Notes: generated from the letters alone by a model not told the origin. 64,000 nt of DNA from Kingdonia uniflora (GCA_014058105.1 JACGCM010000669.1:3782001-3846000), one strand, 5' to 3'; shown: positions 41,703 through 53,310, numbered from the stretch's first letter. Translations and numbers: made by a program.

Positions 41703-43154
41703 ATGGATTCTCATGAAACCCCTCCACTTCAACCCATTAGAACCAAACCCCTGATCTCAAAATGGAAACCCTTTGCAATTTGGGCATCAGCTCTTCTGGT
41801 TCTCCTTCTAGCAATCTTCATAACTCTCCCAAACACAAGGTACTATTATTTTTACAATCTTCACAAACTGAAATCAACCCTTTTATTCCAACACCATAAT
41901 AGACAACCCCTTTTAACAAAACCCAATCCCAACTCCCCTTATTGTGTTTTATGGATGGCTCCTTTTCTTTCAGGTGGTGGGTATAGTTCAGAAGCTTGGT
42001 CTTATATCACAGCTTTACATCAAAACATGAAAAATTATTATTTTAGATTGGGGATTGAGCAACATGGGGATTTAGAATCATTAGAGTTTTGGGAAGGGAT
42101 GCCGAAAGAGATAAGGGATTTGGGTGTTGAGCTTTATAATACAGAATGTAGGATGAATGAGACTATTGTGGTATGTCATAGTGAGCCTGGAGCTTGGTTT
42201 CCTCCTTTGTTTCAGACATTGCCGTGCCCACCCACTGGGTATGAGGACCCATTGTTTGTTATCGGTCGGACTATGTTTGAGACGGATAGAGTGAATGCTG
42301 AACATGTTAGGAGGTGTAACCAAATGGGGTCTGTTTGGGTTCCTACTGATTTCCATGTATCAACGTTTATCGAAAGTGGGGTTATACCGTCAAAGGTTGT
42401 AAAGGTTGTTCAATCTGTTGATGTGAAGTTCTTTGATCCATCTAAGTATAAGGCATTGAATATTTCTACGATGGGAAAACTGGTGTTGAGTATGAAGGAT
42501 GTGCGGAATGGGGAAGAGTTTATTTTTTTGAGCATTTTTAAGTGGGAGAATAGGAAAGGATGGGATGTTCTGTTGAAATCATACTTGCGGGAATTCTCCA
42601 AGAGCGATGGTGTTGCTTTATATCTTCTAACGAATGCATACCACTCTGATAGCAATTTTGGGAGCAGGATTCTTGATTTTGTTGTGGATTCAAGTTTGAA
42701 GGAGCCGGTTAACGGATGGGCTCCGGTTTATGTTATAGGTTCCCACATTGCTCAGGTTGATTTGCCTAGACTCTATATGGCTGCAGACGCTTTTGTGCTA
42801 CCGTCAAGGGGAGAAGGTTGGGGTCGGCCTCTTGTAGAAGCCATGTCAATGTCCTTGCCAGTCATTGCGACTAACTGGTCTGGCCCCACGGAGTATCTGA
42901 CACAAGAGAATAGCTACCCTTTGCCTGTGGATGAAATGAGTGAAGTAACGGAAGGACCATTCAAGGGTCATCGGTGGGCTGACCCTTCGGTTGATAAACT
43001 TAGAGGTTTAATGAGACATGTTATGAGAAATCCCAAGGAAGCTAAGGAAAGAGGGATGAAGGCTAGGGAGGACATGGTTAGGAGATTCTCTCCTGAAGTT
43101 GTTGCTGGTATTGTTATTGAACATATATTGAATAGTGTCAATGTCACAAATTGA
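41703..43154 (+). CDS. GT4-type glycosyltransferase, single-pass membrane protein
   Basis: 483 aa, one exon, no stop. The short N-terminal cytosolic segment is rich in Pro and Lys. A hydrophobic span at about residues 24-42 (FAIWASALLVLLLAIFITL) predicts a type II Golgi or ER membrane anchor. The lumenal part has the N-terminal Rossmann block (CVLWMAPFLSGGGYSSEAWS, about 78-97). The C-terminal nucleotide-sugar domain has FLSIFKWENRKGWDVLL and LPSRGEGWGRPLVEAMSM, whose EX7E pair is at about 371 and 379, then PVIATNWSGPTEYL. This is the glycogen-phosphorylase-fold GT4 pattern. The family includes plant proteins of unknown substrate, so donor and acceptor cannot be named. ATG 41703 is preferred because the upstream in-frame TTG lies in the CT repeat. 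Confidence 0.92.
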   Translation: MDSHETPPLQPIRTKPLISKWKPFAIWASALLVLLLAIFITLPNTRYYYFYNLHKLKSTLLFQHHNRQPLLTKPNPNSPYCVLWMAPFLSGGGYSSEAWSYITALHQNMKNYYFRLGIEQHGDLESLEFWEGMPKEIRDLGVELYNTECRMNETIVVCHSEPGAWFPPLFQTLPCPPTGYEDPLFVIGRTMFETDRVNAEHVRRCNQMGSVWVPTDFHVSTFIESGVIPSKVVKVVQSVDVKFFDPSKYKALNISTMGKLVLSMKDVRNGEEFIFLSIFKWENRKGWDVLLKSYLREFSKSDGVALYLLTNAYHSDSNFGSRILDFVVDSSLKEPVNGWAPVYVIGSHIAQVDLPRLYMAADAFVLPSRGEGWGRPLVEAMSMSLPVIATNWSGPTEYLTQENSYPLPVDEMSEVTEGPFKGHRWADPSVDKLRGLMRHVMRNPKEAKERGMKAREDMVRRFSPEVVAGIVIEHILNSVNVTN

Positions 43155-43159
43155 CATCT

Positions 43160-43175
43160 CCCCCCCCCCCCCCCC
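43160..43175. repeat. Poly-C tract (16 C) just after the glycosyltransferase stop
   Basis: It starts five bases after the TGA and is followed by ACCCACAG. Confidence 0.9.
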
Positions 43176-43965
43176 ACCCACAGAGTTGCCTATGTGAAAG
43201 TTTTCTACGCTGTTGTACGATTGCTTCTTTTTTGCCTGAACCCTCCAAACAAAGAATACATAAATATGAAATTCATTGGGTATGTGACGAAAGAGACTAA
43301 TGTTGATGAAAATTGGGGTGATGATGCGTGAAGTGAAGGGTGAGGACAAGCTAGCCAGATTCAAATGAAGCAATGGACCACTTGATGCCTAAAGAAGAAG
43401 CTGTAGTATTAACATGTATAGAGATGAGACTGAGCTAAGACAATTGTTATTTTTTCACTCTTCATTTGGAGGATTCAATCCTTTACAGTGTTTTTTCCCC
43501 TTCCTATACGCAGCTTGTTCTTGATACTGGTTGGTTTAGCATGCTCGATTTCTTATCAGTGTTGTGTTGCCAATCTATCCCCTTATTTTCTTGTTGTATT
43601 TCAGACTCAAGGTTGTCTATGCTCGTAACGGAAGCCAGCATTTTCATATATTTTCGCATAAATGCTAAGATCATTAATTATCAAGGATTGAAGATAGTAA
43701 TATTGCTCCTAATTTTCTGGCCAGAATGGAAGTTGTATAAAACAGTTTAGTTATTTGAAGCCCTGAAGACTTTCTTATTTGCATGTTATATATTCCGGAA
43801 GTATTTGGGTATGAAAGATTTATGGTCATTTAGCAATTGCGAACCTTTGAGTTAGCTAAGCTTTCCTCCCGTGCATTAAGCACAGTGCAGATTCAATAAC
43901 AATGCATGTGTATCCATGCCCTTATTTTTAAAGGATGCAGCGTTTGGACGATCCTAGTCAGGATC
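43176..43965 (+). other. 3' region of the glycosyltransferase gene
   Basis: AT-rich, with CATAAATATG near 43258 and no clear AATAAA. Open frames here show no similarity. No transposon seen before the target duplication at 43966. Confidence 0.4.
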
Positions 43966-43970
43966 AAGTT

Positions 43971-44781
43971 TGTGACGACCTACCGAACGCCAGCCAAATC
44001 CACCCGAGCGTTTTGAGTTCTGTCCGAATGTATTTGTTCCCTATATCCTAATATAGCTCCACGCCAAGTTTCGTCGCAATCGGATTCAGTTAAGGGGGCG
44101 AAAAGGTTCAGTACGCTTCGTCTCACGTTTTAACGTTTTCTTTTAGAAATTGACTATTCACTTAGTAGCTATATTAAAGAGGAACCTTGGTCCGATCCTC
44201 CCCATGACTAAAAGAGCTTTAATGCTTGGTCATCAAGGACCCCGGCTCATAGACTATCTACAAGGGATAGTTATGAGTTCTCCTAGGCCTAGGGAAGGCT
44301 AGGGGACATTGCCTCGCAATGCGGGCCGGTTTTCAATAAAGGGCTTCATATGGCGCCGCTATGCCCCACGGACTATCCGAAACGCACCGCCCCTTACAGA
44401 TGGACAATATAAATAGTCCAGGCTCGACGCCCCTTGAGAGATGAGTCCCTTATGTGGAAACCGACATATTGAGCTACCCTGATCCGCTACAGGACAGGTG
44501 TGCTTTCCGTACCTCGCGCGCGTCGCGAGAGATTACGCTGTAGGGATTATTGAGGGAACCTTCAGCGTTGTTGCCTATACCGAATACATATTCGATGACC
44601 CCTCACGAGTATCCAGAATTATCCGGATGTCGCTCTAGCATCCGTGGGTTGTATGCCACTGGCGCACCGCGCCGGTGAAGATGGCTGGTACACGCCGACC
44701 GCGCGTCCGTGTACGCCGCACGGTCCCTTATTCCGCTGCACTCCGGGAACTGTAGAGGCGGTCCCGGGCTGGGCCGTGACA
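43971..44781. mobile_element. Solo LTR (811 bp, GC-rich), probably Ty3/gypsy
   Basis: It starts TGTGACGACCTACC and ends GGGCTGGGCCGTGACA, giving TG...CA ends with short inverted similarity. It is flanked by AAGTT at 43966-43970 and 44782-44786. There is no internal coding sequence, PBS or PPT. It is distinctly more GC-rich and CpG-rich than the surrounding DNA (for example CGCGCGCGTCGCG near 44515). Confidence 0.85.
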
Positions 44782-44999
44782 AAGTTGGACGGGAAAACAC
44801 GCAAATTTTTCTAAGAACAATATATTGATTCATTTGGCAGAAAAAAAAAACGTTTAATAGGTTTATTCTCATGCGGTGGAGCATTTCGAGCAAAGCATAG
44901 TAGTGTGACTTTCTCATATTGCATAATAGTTAGTGCCAAACGACAAACGCTAGACTTTCCCTTACTGACTATAAGTTGGTGCACAACAACAAAGAGGGG

Positions 45000-45340
45000 T
45001 GTGAAACCATCAGGTGCAGAGGATTAGTAAGGCTGCATGCTAAAAAGAGCTATCTTAATTTTCTCCAAGGTGATAGGGGAATTGAGGTGTTGAAGGTTTG
45101 GTTCAATGATTTGTTTTGGAAGGAGGTCAGTATTAAGAAGAATAAGGATATATAATCAGTGGCTGTAATTGGGAACCATGTAAGAGTTGCATTGGTGAAA
45201 AGATCCTGCCAATTCCCATTGCAGTATGCCTTGTCAAGTCCGTTTCTAATGTTTTGAGAACCTACCTGACCATTAGTCCAAGTGAAAGGAACTCTTTATT
45301 GCTTGACATCAATCAAGCCTTGTTGTTGTCTGAGCTTAAA
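45000..45340 (-). pseudogene. LINE endonuclease fragment
   Basis: On the - strand RVPFTWTNGQVGSQNIRNGL leads into DKAYCNGNWQDLFTNATLTW and FPITATDYI. This matches the end of the plant L1 endonuclease domain (FTWSN....SQ..LDKALCN..W...FP, then PITASDH). Stops and shifts are present. The segment 45560-45780 on the same strand may be upstream ORF1 or linker of the same LINE, interrupted by the copia piece at 45383. Confidence 0.6.
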
Positions 45341-45382
45341 AAGAAAGAAGACTATCTGACACGAAAATTATATAGCCGTATA

Positions 45383-45550
45383 AACGTGAGGGGGAGTATT
45401 GGAGTATATGTGTGTTACAACACATACTACTTTAGTCCCACATTGAGAAGAAATAGAAGTAGAAGTAGTTTAGAAAGTCCTTATATTATATAAAGGAGGC
45501 TAGGTTGTAATCTATAATAAACTTAACAGTGAATAAACTATCCTCCTATT
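45383..45550 (+). repeat. Copia polypurine tract and 3' LTR fragment
   Basis: GTGAGGGGGAGTAT is a copia-type polypurine tract, followed by TGGAGTATATGTGTGTTACAA and then CCCACATTGAGAAG and TATATAAAGGAGGC, typical of short copia LTRs (U3, then TATA). The internal region is missing and the 3' border is unclear. Confidence 0.5.
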
Positions 45551-45823
45551 TATTTATACACTGATCTCTTCCCCTTTTGGATCTTTCTCTTCCTCCTCAA
45601 GCCTTAACAAGTTTTTCACCATGTACCCATATGCCATCCACAATTCCTCACTGGTTTGTCCTGGGGTGCTCTTTTCTTCTGTTTTGATTGGATGTCCAGT
45701 TTTTACCTCTGGAGTCTTAACATGCACCTCTTTCCAGTTGTGACTGTGGGTCTGGTAGTTAAGCTTTGGTGATTCAGGAGGATCTAGACATTAATCCCAT
45801 TTATAAAGAGACCAAAGGTGAAG

Positions 45824-46009
45824 TCTGTTCGAATAGAAAAAAACTCCATTCGAACAGAACAAGTTCTGAGTCTTCTGTTCGAATAGAGAATGTTCTATTC
45901 GAACAAAACCAATTATGAGTAGTTTATTCAAATAAAGTTTTAACTCTATTCGTACAGAGACTGTTCTGAGTCGTCTGTTCCAACAGAAAGTTTTTTTGTT
46001 TGAATAGAG
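45824..46009. repeat. Hairpin-forming tandem array (4 units of ~49 bp)
   Basis: TCTGTTCGAATAGA and its reverse complement TCTATTCGAACAGA alternate at 45824, 45845(i), 45874, 45894(i), 45922, 45945(i), 45974 and 45996(variant), with TTCTGAGTC between units. Each unit can fold into a stem-loop. It lies upstream of the gypsy gag and may be in that element's LTR. Confidence 0.75.
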
Positions 46010-46446
46010 CCTCGACTAATATCATTTTTAGGTCGTTTAAGGGCATTTTTGTCCTAGATTGCAACTAGGAAACTTGTAACTTTTAAGAAGGGGTAAGGCT
46101 AGGCAATGTAAAGGAGGGAGATCCAGGGAGAGATAGAGAGAGATTCAAGTTGTAATCAAACTTAGGGTTTTAAAAGAGTAATTCATTGTAATCAATCAAT
46201 TGAGCAATTAAAACTCTTCTTAGGAAATTTAACCCACCAAATCTCGTGTTCTTCATTTAATTATTTGATTAGTGAAGTTTTAAATTTGATTGTAGATTAA
46301 GTGGTGTCAAATTTTGGAGTTACGATTCTCAAGGGTTGTGGTTTATGGTCTCTACACGTGACCGACTCAAGCAAACGAAGGAGATACTTGTGAGTCCGTT
46401 AAAGATTCACAGAAAACCTAATTCAAAGAAGAAGGCAACCACATAG
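46010..46446 (+). other. Leader or LTR remainder of the gypsy element
   Basis: AT-rich leader with AGAGAGAGATTCAAG near 46136 and short repeats of AATCAATTGAG. LTR borders and a primer-binding site could not be placed with confidence. Confidence 0.35.
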
Positions 46447-49400
46447 ATGGGCAATTCAGAAGATCAACTATCGAACCTTGAAAATAAAGTTTCTAATCTA
46501 ACTACTACTCTAGGGGAGTTAGTGGAACAATTAGCTCTCGCAAACCGCTCTAAGGCTTCCACTTCGACGAAACGACAAAGGCGCATGAAGAAGAAAGGAG
46601 TTGAGGAGGAGGAGGAGAACGACGAGGGTAACGAGGATAAAGATAAAGATTCTAGTGATGCCGAATATGTGGAAGAGAAATCGATTGTTGGTAAGTCCAT
46701 GAATCCTATGTATAATTTTTGTATTGATTTTAAAATTAAAATTCAAGTATTTGATGGGTCAATCGATGCTGAGAAATTAGATAACTGGATAGATAGGTTA
46801 GAGACCTATTTTTTAGTATATGAATATTCGAATGCTCAGAAAATCTATTTTTTGGCATTGAAATTCGCAAGTCATGTACTCACGTGGCGGAAGTCTTAGA
46901 AGAAACATCACGTTGTAGAAAGCTTGAGTTGAAAAGAATTCAAGGTGTTGGTTAGGAATCAGTTCTATTCAATTGGGTATGAGCAAAAGAGATGGTTCAA
47001 ATAGCATCATTTGCGCCAAAAGCATGGGTAATCAGTACAAGAGTACACTACAAAGTTTTATAACTAAGCGTTGGTTTTAGACATCGATGTAGACGAGTAT
47101 AAGGTGTTTATGAAGTACACGGGGGGTTTGTCGGAGTCCATTAGATGGGAGTTAAAGTTCTTTACTGTGGCAACTATCGAAGATGCTACCGTGAAGGCGA
47201 GTGCAATTAAAGACAAGTACTTGAAGAGTGACAAGAAAGACGACAAGAACAAGTTGGGGTACAAGTTTAGTTAGAAGAATAAGCACAATGGGGAGTCCAA
47301 AGGAGAGGAGTATTCATCTTGGAGGAACTATTACAATCATTGTAAGGCGAGATAACATATTTTAAATAAATGTTGGAAAGTTCACTCGGAGCTTAGGCCA
47401 AAGGAGGAGAAGAGCAAGATAGAGAAATGTGTACTATCTGCAACAGTTGTTGACCTCCCAAATTTAGATAAACCAAATCCAAAACTTACTCTTATGTTTA
47501 AGCAGACTATGACTACTGAGGTGGTGAGTCGGGAAGAACTTTTTCATGTCGGTATTCATGTGAACCAAATCTTGGTAGAGGCCATCGTTGATTCGGGTAG
47601 TTAGAAGAAATTAATCTCTGAGGCGTTGGTGAAGAAGATGGGTTTGCTTACTATAGCTCATCATAAGACGTATGGTTTGGAGTAGATTCAGAAAAACACG
47701 AAGTTGAATATCGTGAAGTAGTGTACGTTCAAGTTTGCGATTACTGAAAAGTTCATTGACGAGGTAATGCGTGAGATGGTTCCTTTAGATGTGTGTTTGG
47801 TCATTTTGGGTAGCCTTATCTTTGGGACCGAAATGCAATTCATTACCGTAGAGCTCGCAAGTATCGTCTTGTGAAGGAGGGAACATAGTTCCATATTAAT
47901 GCTTGTAAGGAGTTTAGTAACGGTAACTCAGGTAAAAATGTTGGTTAATGCGAGTAGCAAGTTTGTGTTATTATTGGTACGACCGGTTCAAGAGGGTTCA
48001 TCAGCTAAAGTGTTGTCTACTATGACAATGTCTCCTAAGCAACAAATCGAAATGTGGAAGTTGCAGGAGGAGTATAAAGACTTATTTCTAGGAATAGAAG
48101 GGATGTCGTGTAAGAGGGATGCAAAGCATGATATCACCCTGGTGAGTGGTGAACCACTACCCAACATTGGGTTGAATCAAACTTCTGTGACCGAGTCTGA
48201 GGAGATCAAGAAATAGGTACAAGAGCTTCTAGAGCAAGAGGTTATTAATCCGAGTAGTTTACCTTGTGGTTCACCGGTATTATTGGTGCCGAAGAAGGAT
48301 GGGACTCAGAGAATGTGTGTAGATTATCGAGCACTGAACAAGATTACTGTGAAGAATTGTTATCCATTTTTATAGATTGATGATCTTTTGGATGAGTTAC
48401 AGAAGGCTCGGTATTTTACCAAGCTGGATCTTAAGTCGGGTTACCATCAAGTTAGAATCTGGGAAAAAAATACATGAAAGACAACTTTCAATACCAAACA
48501 GGGACTCTACGAGTGGTTGGTGATGCCTTTTGGGTTATGCAACGCTCCAACGACATTTATGCGGTTGATGAATGAGGTATTTCGTGCTTTTATAAATGAT
48601 TTTGTGGTTGTTTATTTAAATGATATCTTGATATATAGTCAAACATGGGAGGAGCACCTCATGCATATACACAAAGTGTTGGAAGCATTGAGATCACAAC
48701 AGCTTTTTCTTAATGAGAAGAAGTGTGAGTTTGGGTAAAATGACCTAGTGTACTTGGGGAACATTGTTGGTAGAAGTGAACTTAAGGTTGATCTAGAGAA
48801 GGTCTCAGTCATTGTTAATTGGCATGGACTCCGTTTAGTGAAGGAAGTACGTAGTTTTATGGGGTTTTGTCAGTGTTTACGAAAGTTTATTCGACATTTT
48901 ACACAGATTTCATCTCCTTTATATTCCTTGGCAAAGGTGGGTGTGAAGTTTGTATGAGAAGATTACCATGAGAAAACTTTCAGTTACTGAAACGGAAGAT
49001 TACAGATGCACCAATGTTAGCATTATCAAATTTACAGTTTGAGGTAGAAGCAAATGCTTCAGACTATTCATTAGGGGCAGTTTTGTTATAGGTTGGGAAA
49101 CTGGTTGCCTATAATTCTGAGATAATTATAGGAGCAGTGCGTAACTATTCTATTTATGATAAGGAATTATTCACATTATATCAATTAGTAAAGCATTAAT
49201 GGAGTTACTTATTGGGGAAGGAGGTTGTAATATATTTTGATCCCAAACCGTTAGAGTTTTTATCTACACAGTCCAAGCTATAACAAGCTCGTCATATGAA
49301 GTGGATGTCGTTTCTACAACAGTTCACCTTGATTATCAAGTATAAGAAGGAAATGGACAACAAAATGGCTAACATGTTATCCCTCCCCCCATTACCAACT

Positions 49401-50830
49401 ATTTCTACTTTGTTGGAAGCTATGCAGATAAAGCTTATTGTTCCGTCTGCGTATGTTGGAGGATATGATGAAGACAAAGAACTCAATATGATTTACCAAA
49501 ATGTTGCTGCAAAGCAAGAAATCTGAGTATGAATTGAAGGATGGTTTGATTTACAGGGGAACTTTACTATGTATTCCTGAGGGTGGAGACCGTTTGTATT
49601 AGATTTGAGAGGCTTATTATTCCCGGGTTGCAAGTCATTTCGGGGTAAAGAACTCTTTTAAATTTGCGGTGTTATATCTATTGGCTGAAGATGTAGGTGG
49701 ATATTGCTTGTGGGGTTCGTGGTTGCGTTATATGCAACACATCGAAGCCTTTCAATCGGAACTTGGTATTGTACGTACCATTACCAGTGCCTAACCGACC
49801 TTGGGGGAACATCTCAATGAATTTTATGGGCGGCTTGCCCATGATCAAGTGTAAGAATGGTTATCTATTTTCGGTGATAGATTAATTCAGCAAGATGATA
49901 GTTCTTATTTCATGCTAGAAGACAATTACTAGAGAATGAGCAGCACGGTTATTTTTTAAAGACGTTTGGAGGTATTTTGGGCTCCATTCTTTTATTATTT
50001 TTTATAGGGATAGCCATTTTTTGGGGAATTTCTAGATATTGTTACGGGGGATGATGGACACTAAGCTGAAGAGAAGTACATCATTTCATCCGTTGGCTGA
50101 CAGGCAAACAAAGGCAGTCAATCACACTTTGGTTTATTTATTATGGGGATTCCATTCTAAGCATCTTAAAACTTGGGATGAGAGTTTACCGTATCTTCAA
50201 TTTTCTTTTAACCGGGCGATTCATGGTTCCACTTTGAAGTCTTTGTTTGAAGTTTGTCTTGGGTACTTGCCATAAAACCCATTTAATTTGATATGGCTTT
50301 TAGTTTTGGTGATAAGATGGTGCCAGGGAAGTAGAAATAGGAACAAGTTAAAGTTCATCGTTTTATTGAGAAGATAAGTAAGGTTCATGAGGCCATTGAA
50401 GTACAATTGAAGAAGACTCAAGCAAAGTATAAGGCTTGACACGATAAGCATCGAGTTGAATGTACATTTAAAGAGGGTGATCTAGTTTGGTTGCATTTAG
50501 GTAAGGAACGACTAAAGGGAGAAGGTAAGAAGCTCAAGCCTATCCGTTATGGTCTATTTACTATAGTTACGTAGATTGGTGACAGCGCATTCTAATTGGA
50601 TTTGCCACCATTTATGAAGATATATTCGGTGATTAATGTCGAGCATTTGAAATTCTTTGAGCCGTCTTTCCTAGATGAAGACCCTACAATCGACACTCGC
50701 CTGCCGTCAGTTGATGACTTATGGATGGTAAGAGAAGATCTGTTATAGGAGGATAGTATTCTAGAGAGGAAGGTTACTATTACAAGACGGGGAAGTATTG
50801 AGTCGTTTAGAGTTGGGAAGAAATGTCAAC
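46447..50830 (+). pseudogene. Ty3/gypsy gag-pol, chromovirus-like, heavily decayed
   Basis: Gag starts MGNSEDQLSNLENKVSNL with a coiled coil and an acidic stretch, then the retrotransposon gag core (IQVFDGSIDAEKLDNWIDRL, then YKVFMKYTGGLSESIRWEL). The protease appears as AIVDSGS near 47590. RT shows [20 protein letters not shown] (48270), [36 protein letters not shown] and a mutated catalytic site [11 protein letters not shown] (expected YLDD). RNase H and integrase (NPWGNISMNFMGGLP-like at 49795) follow in fragments. The tail at 50770-50830 resembles a chromodomain-type C-terminus. At least 15 in-frame stops. The 3' LTR has been displaced by the Tat element at 50871. Confidence 0.85.
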
Positions 50831-50870
50831 TACCCAGCATGTCAAATTTGTACAATAGGGAAATGGGTAC

Positions 50871-51653
50871 TGTAATAGCCTAATTCCGGGATTCAAACTT
50901 AGCCTTTACACCAGATGTGTTTAGATCACTCAAGAACAACAAGTAATAATTAACAAGATGATTTAGCATAGAAAACCTTTGAATAGGTTAAAAACCATAG
51001 CCTCTCTTGGGGATTTTAAGAAAAAGAAGATAATATTATTGAGGTTGCTAGCTTATTACAATGAGTGCTCTGAGTATGTGGAATGTTTAGAGTGAGAATT
51101 ATCTTGTCTAGACTTTCTTGATCAGAAAACTCCTCATCTTTTGTCCAGTTTTATGGTCCTATTTATAGGTCTTATAATATGACCTTTTGACGATCATTAA
51201 GATTCTTAATGATGGACGTTACAAAATATATGTAAGATACTCTTTGACCAGATTGCGTAACGTCCTAATCTCTGTTGCTAAATAACGGCTTTATTGATGT
51301 ATGTACACTTGCGTAACTCGAACTGTTGATGTGAAGGTCGAAAGTGTTGACTATGACTTAGGGATTCTGATGATGTCTTTAGTAGTGCTTCATGTATGCT
51401 GATGAGGTCGAGGATGAAGCAAGAGTCCGAGATGCAAAATAAGCTATTACAAGACGGCTCTCAACCAAGAGCACGAGGAGTATCCTGGACGAGTGGTGTT
51501 GGTTGAGAAACTCGTGCTATATTTGCTTCTTGATAATAATGTCTTATTTTTGAATGTGCTATAAATGTGCCGCGTGTTCTGTTGATGAGGCCAAAAGTTC
51601 ATATGTAGTTCGAAGATGATGCATGAGTCCGAGATGCAGAATAAGCTACTACA
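50871..51653 (-). repeat. Tat element 3' LTR (copy B)
   Basis: On the + strand it starts TGTAATAGCCTAATTCC and ends AAGCTACTACA, 783 bp. The first ~170 bp align with 2151-2320 of copy A (TTTAGCATAGAAAACCTTTG, AATAGGTTAAAAACCATAGCC). A second possible boundary, AAGCTATTACA at 51451, arises from an internal duplication. Confidence 0.8.
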
Positions 51654-51714
51654 ACCGCCCCCTCTCAGCCAACAGTACAAGAAACCTTGTGGGCGAGTGG
51701 TGTTGGTTGAGAAG
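51400..51714. repeat. Tandem duplication across the LTR/polypurine-tract junction
   Basis: AGTCCGAGATGCAAAATAAG...CGAGTGGTGTTGGTTGAGAA at 51423-51509 is repeated at 51626-51714. Both units span the LTR end, the PPT position and the start of the internal region. Only the second has the C-rich PPT complement (ACCGCCCCCTCTC); the first reads AGACGGCTCTC. Confidence 0.75.
51654..51667 (-). other. Polypurine tract of Tat copy B
   Basis: On the - strand GAGAGGGGGCGGT lies immediately before TGTAGTAGCTT, the LTR start. Confidence 0.75.
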
Positions 51715-52129
51715 TGTTATTAATACTATAGTTAATATCTGAGAATCATTTCCAATGTATATTCATGAGTATCTGTTTGTGGCTTTTGGGTTTCTGAGAA
51801 CCAATGGTTCTAGTCAATGTTGGTTGCATGGGAAATCTGTCTGACGTTGGGAATTTTAAGATTTGACTTTGAATGTTGCTCACAGTATAAAAAGCATTCT
51901 GATGTGAGTGTGATAAACCAAGTTTGCGCTTCTGATTTTCTTCGCCTCTATTCTTGTTTTTATATTTGGAAAACTTGTAACTGTTAAGAGTATAGTGGGA
52001 GTTTAGGATTCATAGAAAAATGGAAGAATTGTGTATCCGGTACTTTGGATACTAACATCTGCATCTGTCGATACCGATTCTTGTGTCGCCTACCGATTCT
52101 TGTGTCGCCTACCTATCACTGCATGTCAT

Positions 52130-52560
52130 ATAAAAAAGTGATGGAGGCGGGGGATGATTATTTTCAGATGGTGGGGTTTTACTATTTGTTGACATCTGAG
52201 GCGGAGTGCCAAAATGGGCTTCGGATGTTAGCGGAGGAGGCTGTTATAACTGAAGATGAAGCGACAAGTGTTCATTAGAGGGAGTCTCGCCGGCATCCCT
52301 CTAGTGAGTGGGTCATTTCTAAGAAATAGGACCTTCCGTCTGTCTCTAGCATGCGGGGAGGTGGGGGGTTATGGTGGAGGAGGTGGCGATGACGGAGGAG
52401 ATCATTTTCTTCCATGAACCATAGATTCTGGCCATGAAGAAGATCTTTTATCTGTGATTTCCAGTTTTAATTATTTCCTGGACCTTGCAGCATGGGATCA
52501 GAATTTGGAAGTTGCTTCAATTTTTATCTTTTTCCTTGTTGTCTGCTAAGAGACATGTCA
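52130..52560 (+). pseudogene. Antisense extra ORF a (Gly-rich small protein), copy B
   Basis: The frame 52135-52275 reads KVMEAGDDYFQMVGFYYLLT to EAVITEDEATSVH and ends at TAG. Beyond it, 52276-52420 keeps similarity to copy A in other frames and has a Gly-rich tract (YGGGGGDDGGDHFLP). Related to 3215-3515. No known domain. Confidence 0.55.
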
Positions 52561-53310
52561 AACTATTACTTGATATAATTTTAAAAGTAATCTGTATATT
52601 GTCTGGACTGATAATGTTTTTGTAAAGTAATCTGCTGGATTTGTTAGGAACATTTTGTTATCTGTAAAATATTTTGTAAGGGAAATTTACGAACTAATGA
52701 AATATCTTCGTTCTAGTATCATGACTCTATGTATCGAACTTGTTTGTGCAATTTTCTGTTGTAAAATAGGATTATGTAAAATATGTGTTAGTTGATCATG
52801 GGGTGTGATGAGGAAAACCGAGCTGTAAGGATTTTAGTGTGTATGGTGGTAGTGATAGGTAAGATTGGAAAAATTAGAGGAGTTCGAAAATGTGATGAAA
52901 GGAAATAGATAATTTCTATAAGATGACTGGGTTGTTTAAAAAGAAATATGGTCTTTTTGCGATCTGTGTCTTCGAACTGGATGAAAGAATGTCTCGAACT
53001 GTGGATAAAATTGATAAGGGTTTGTAGGTGCCACCGCTGGATTCACATGACTTTGTATGTTTCCATCTTCATATTTGTACGTATAAAATCTAAGGAGATA
53101 CTTCATAATATGGAAATAATGACCTGCCACAATATTCTGGATCTTATGCTATTCTATGAACTTTTCTTAAAAATATATCCTTCAACCAAATTAGTGGGGT
53201 GATATGAATTTCTAAAGATCTTCACGGTGGCTATAAAGTAGTAATTCTTGACTGGTATGACTTATATCTTCTACAGAGATAATTTTGTTGTGAATGTAGT
53301 ATGATTAACT

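Noticed and set aside
44603..44917. 104-codon minus-strand ORF in GC-rich sequence
   Set aside because: Lies in the solo LTR, where GC-rich DNA gives long chance frames.
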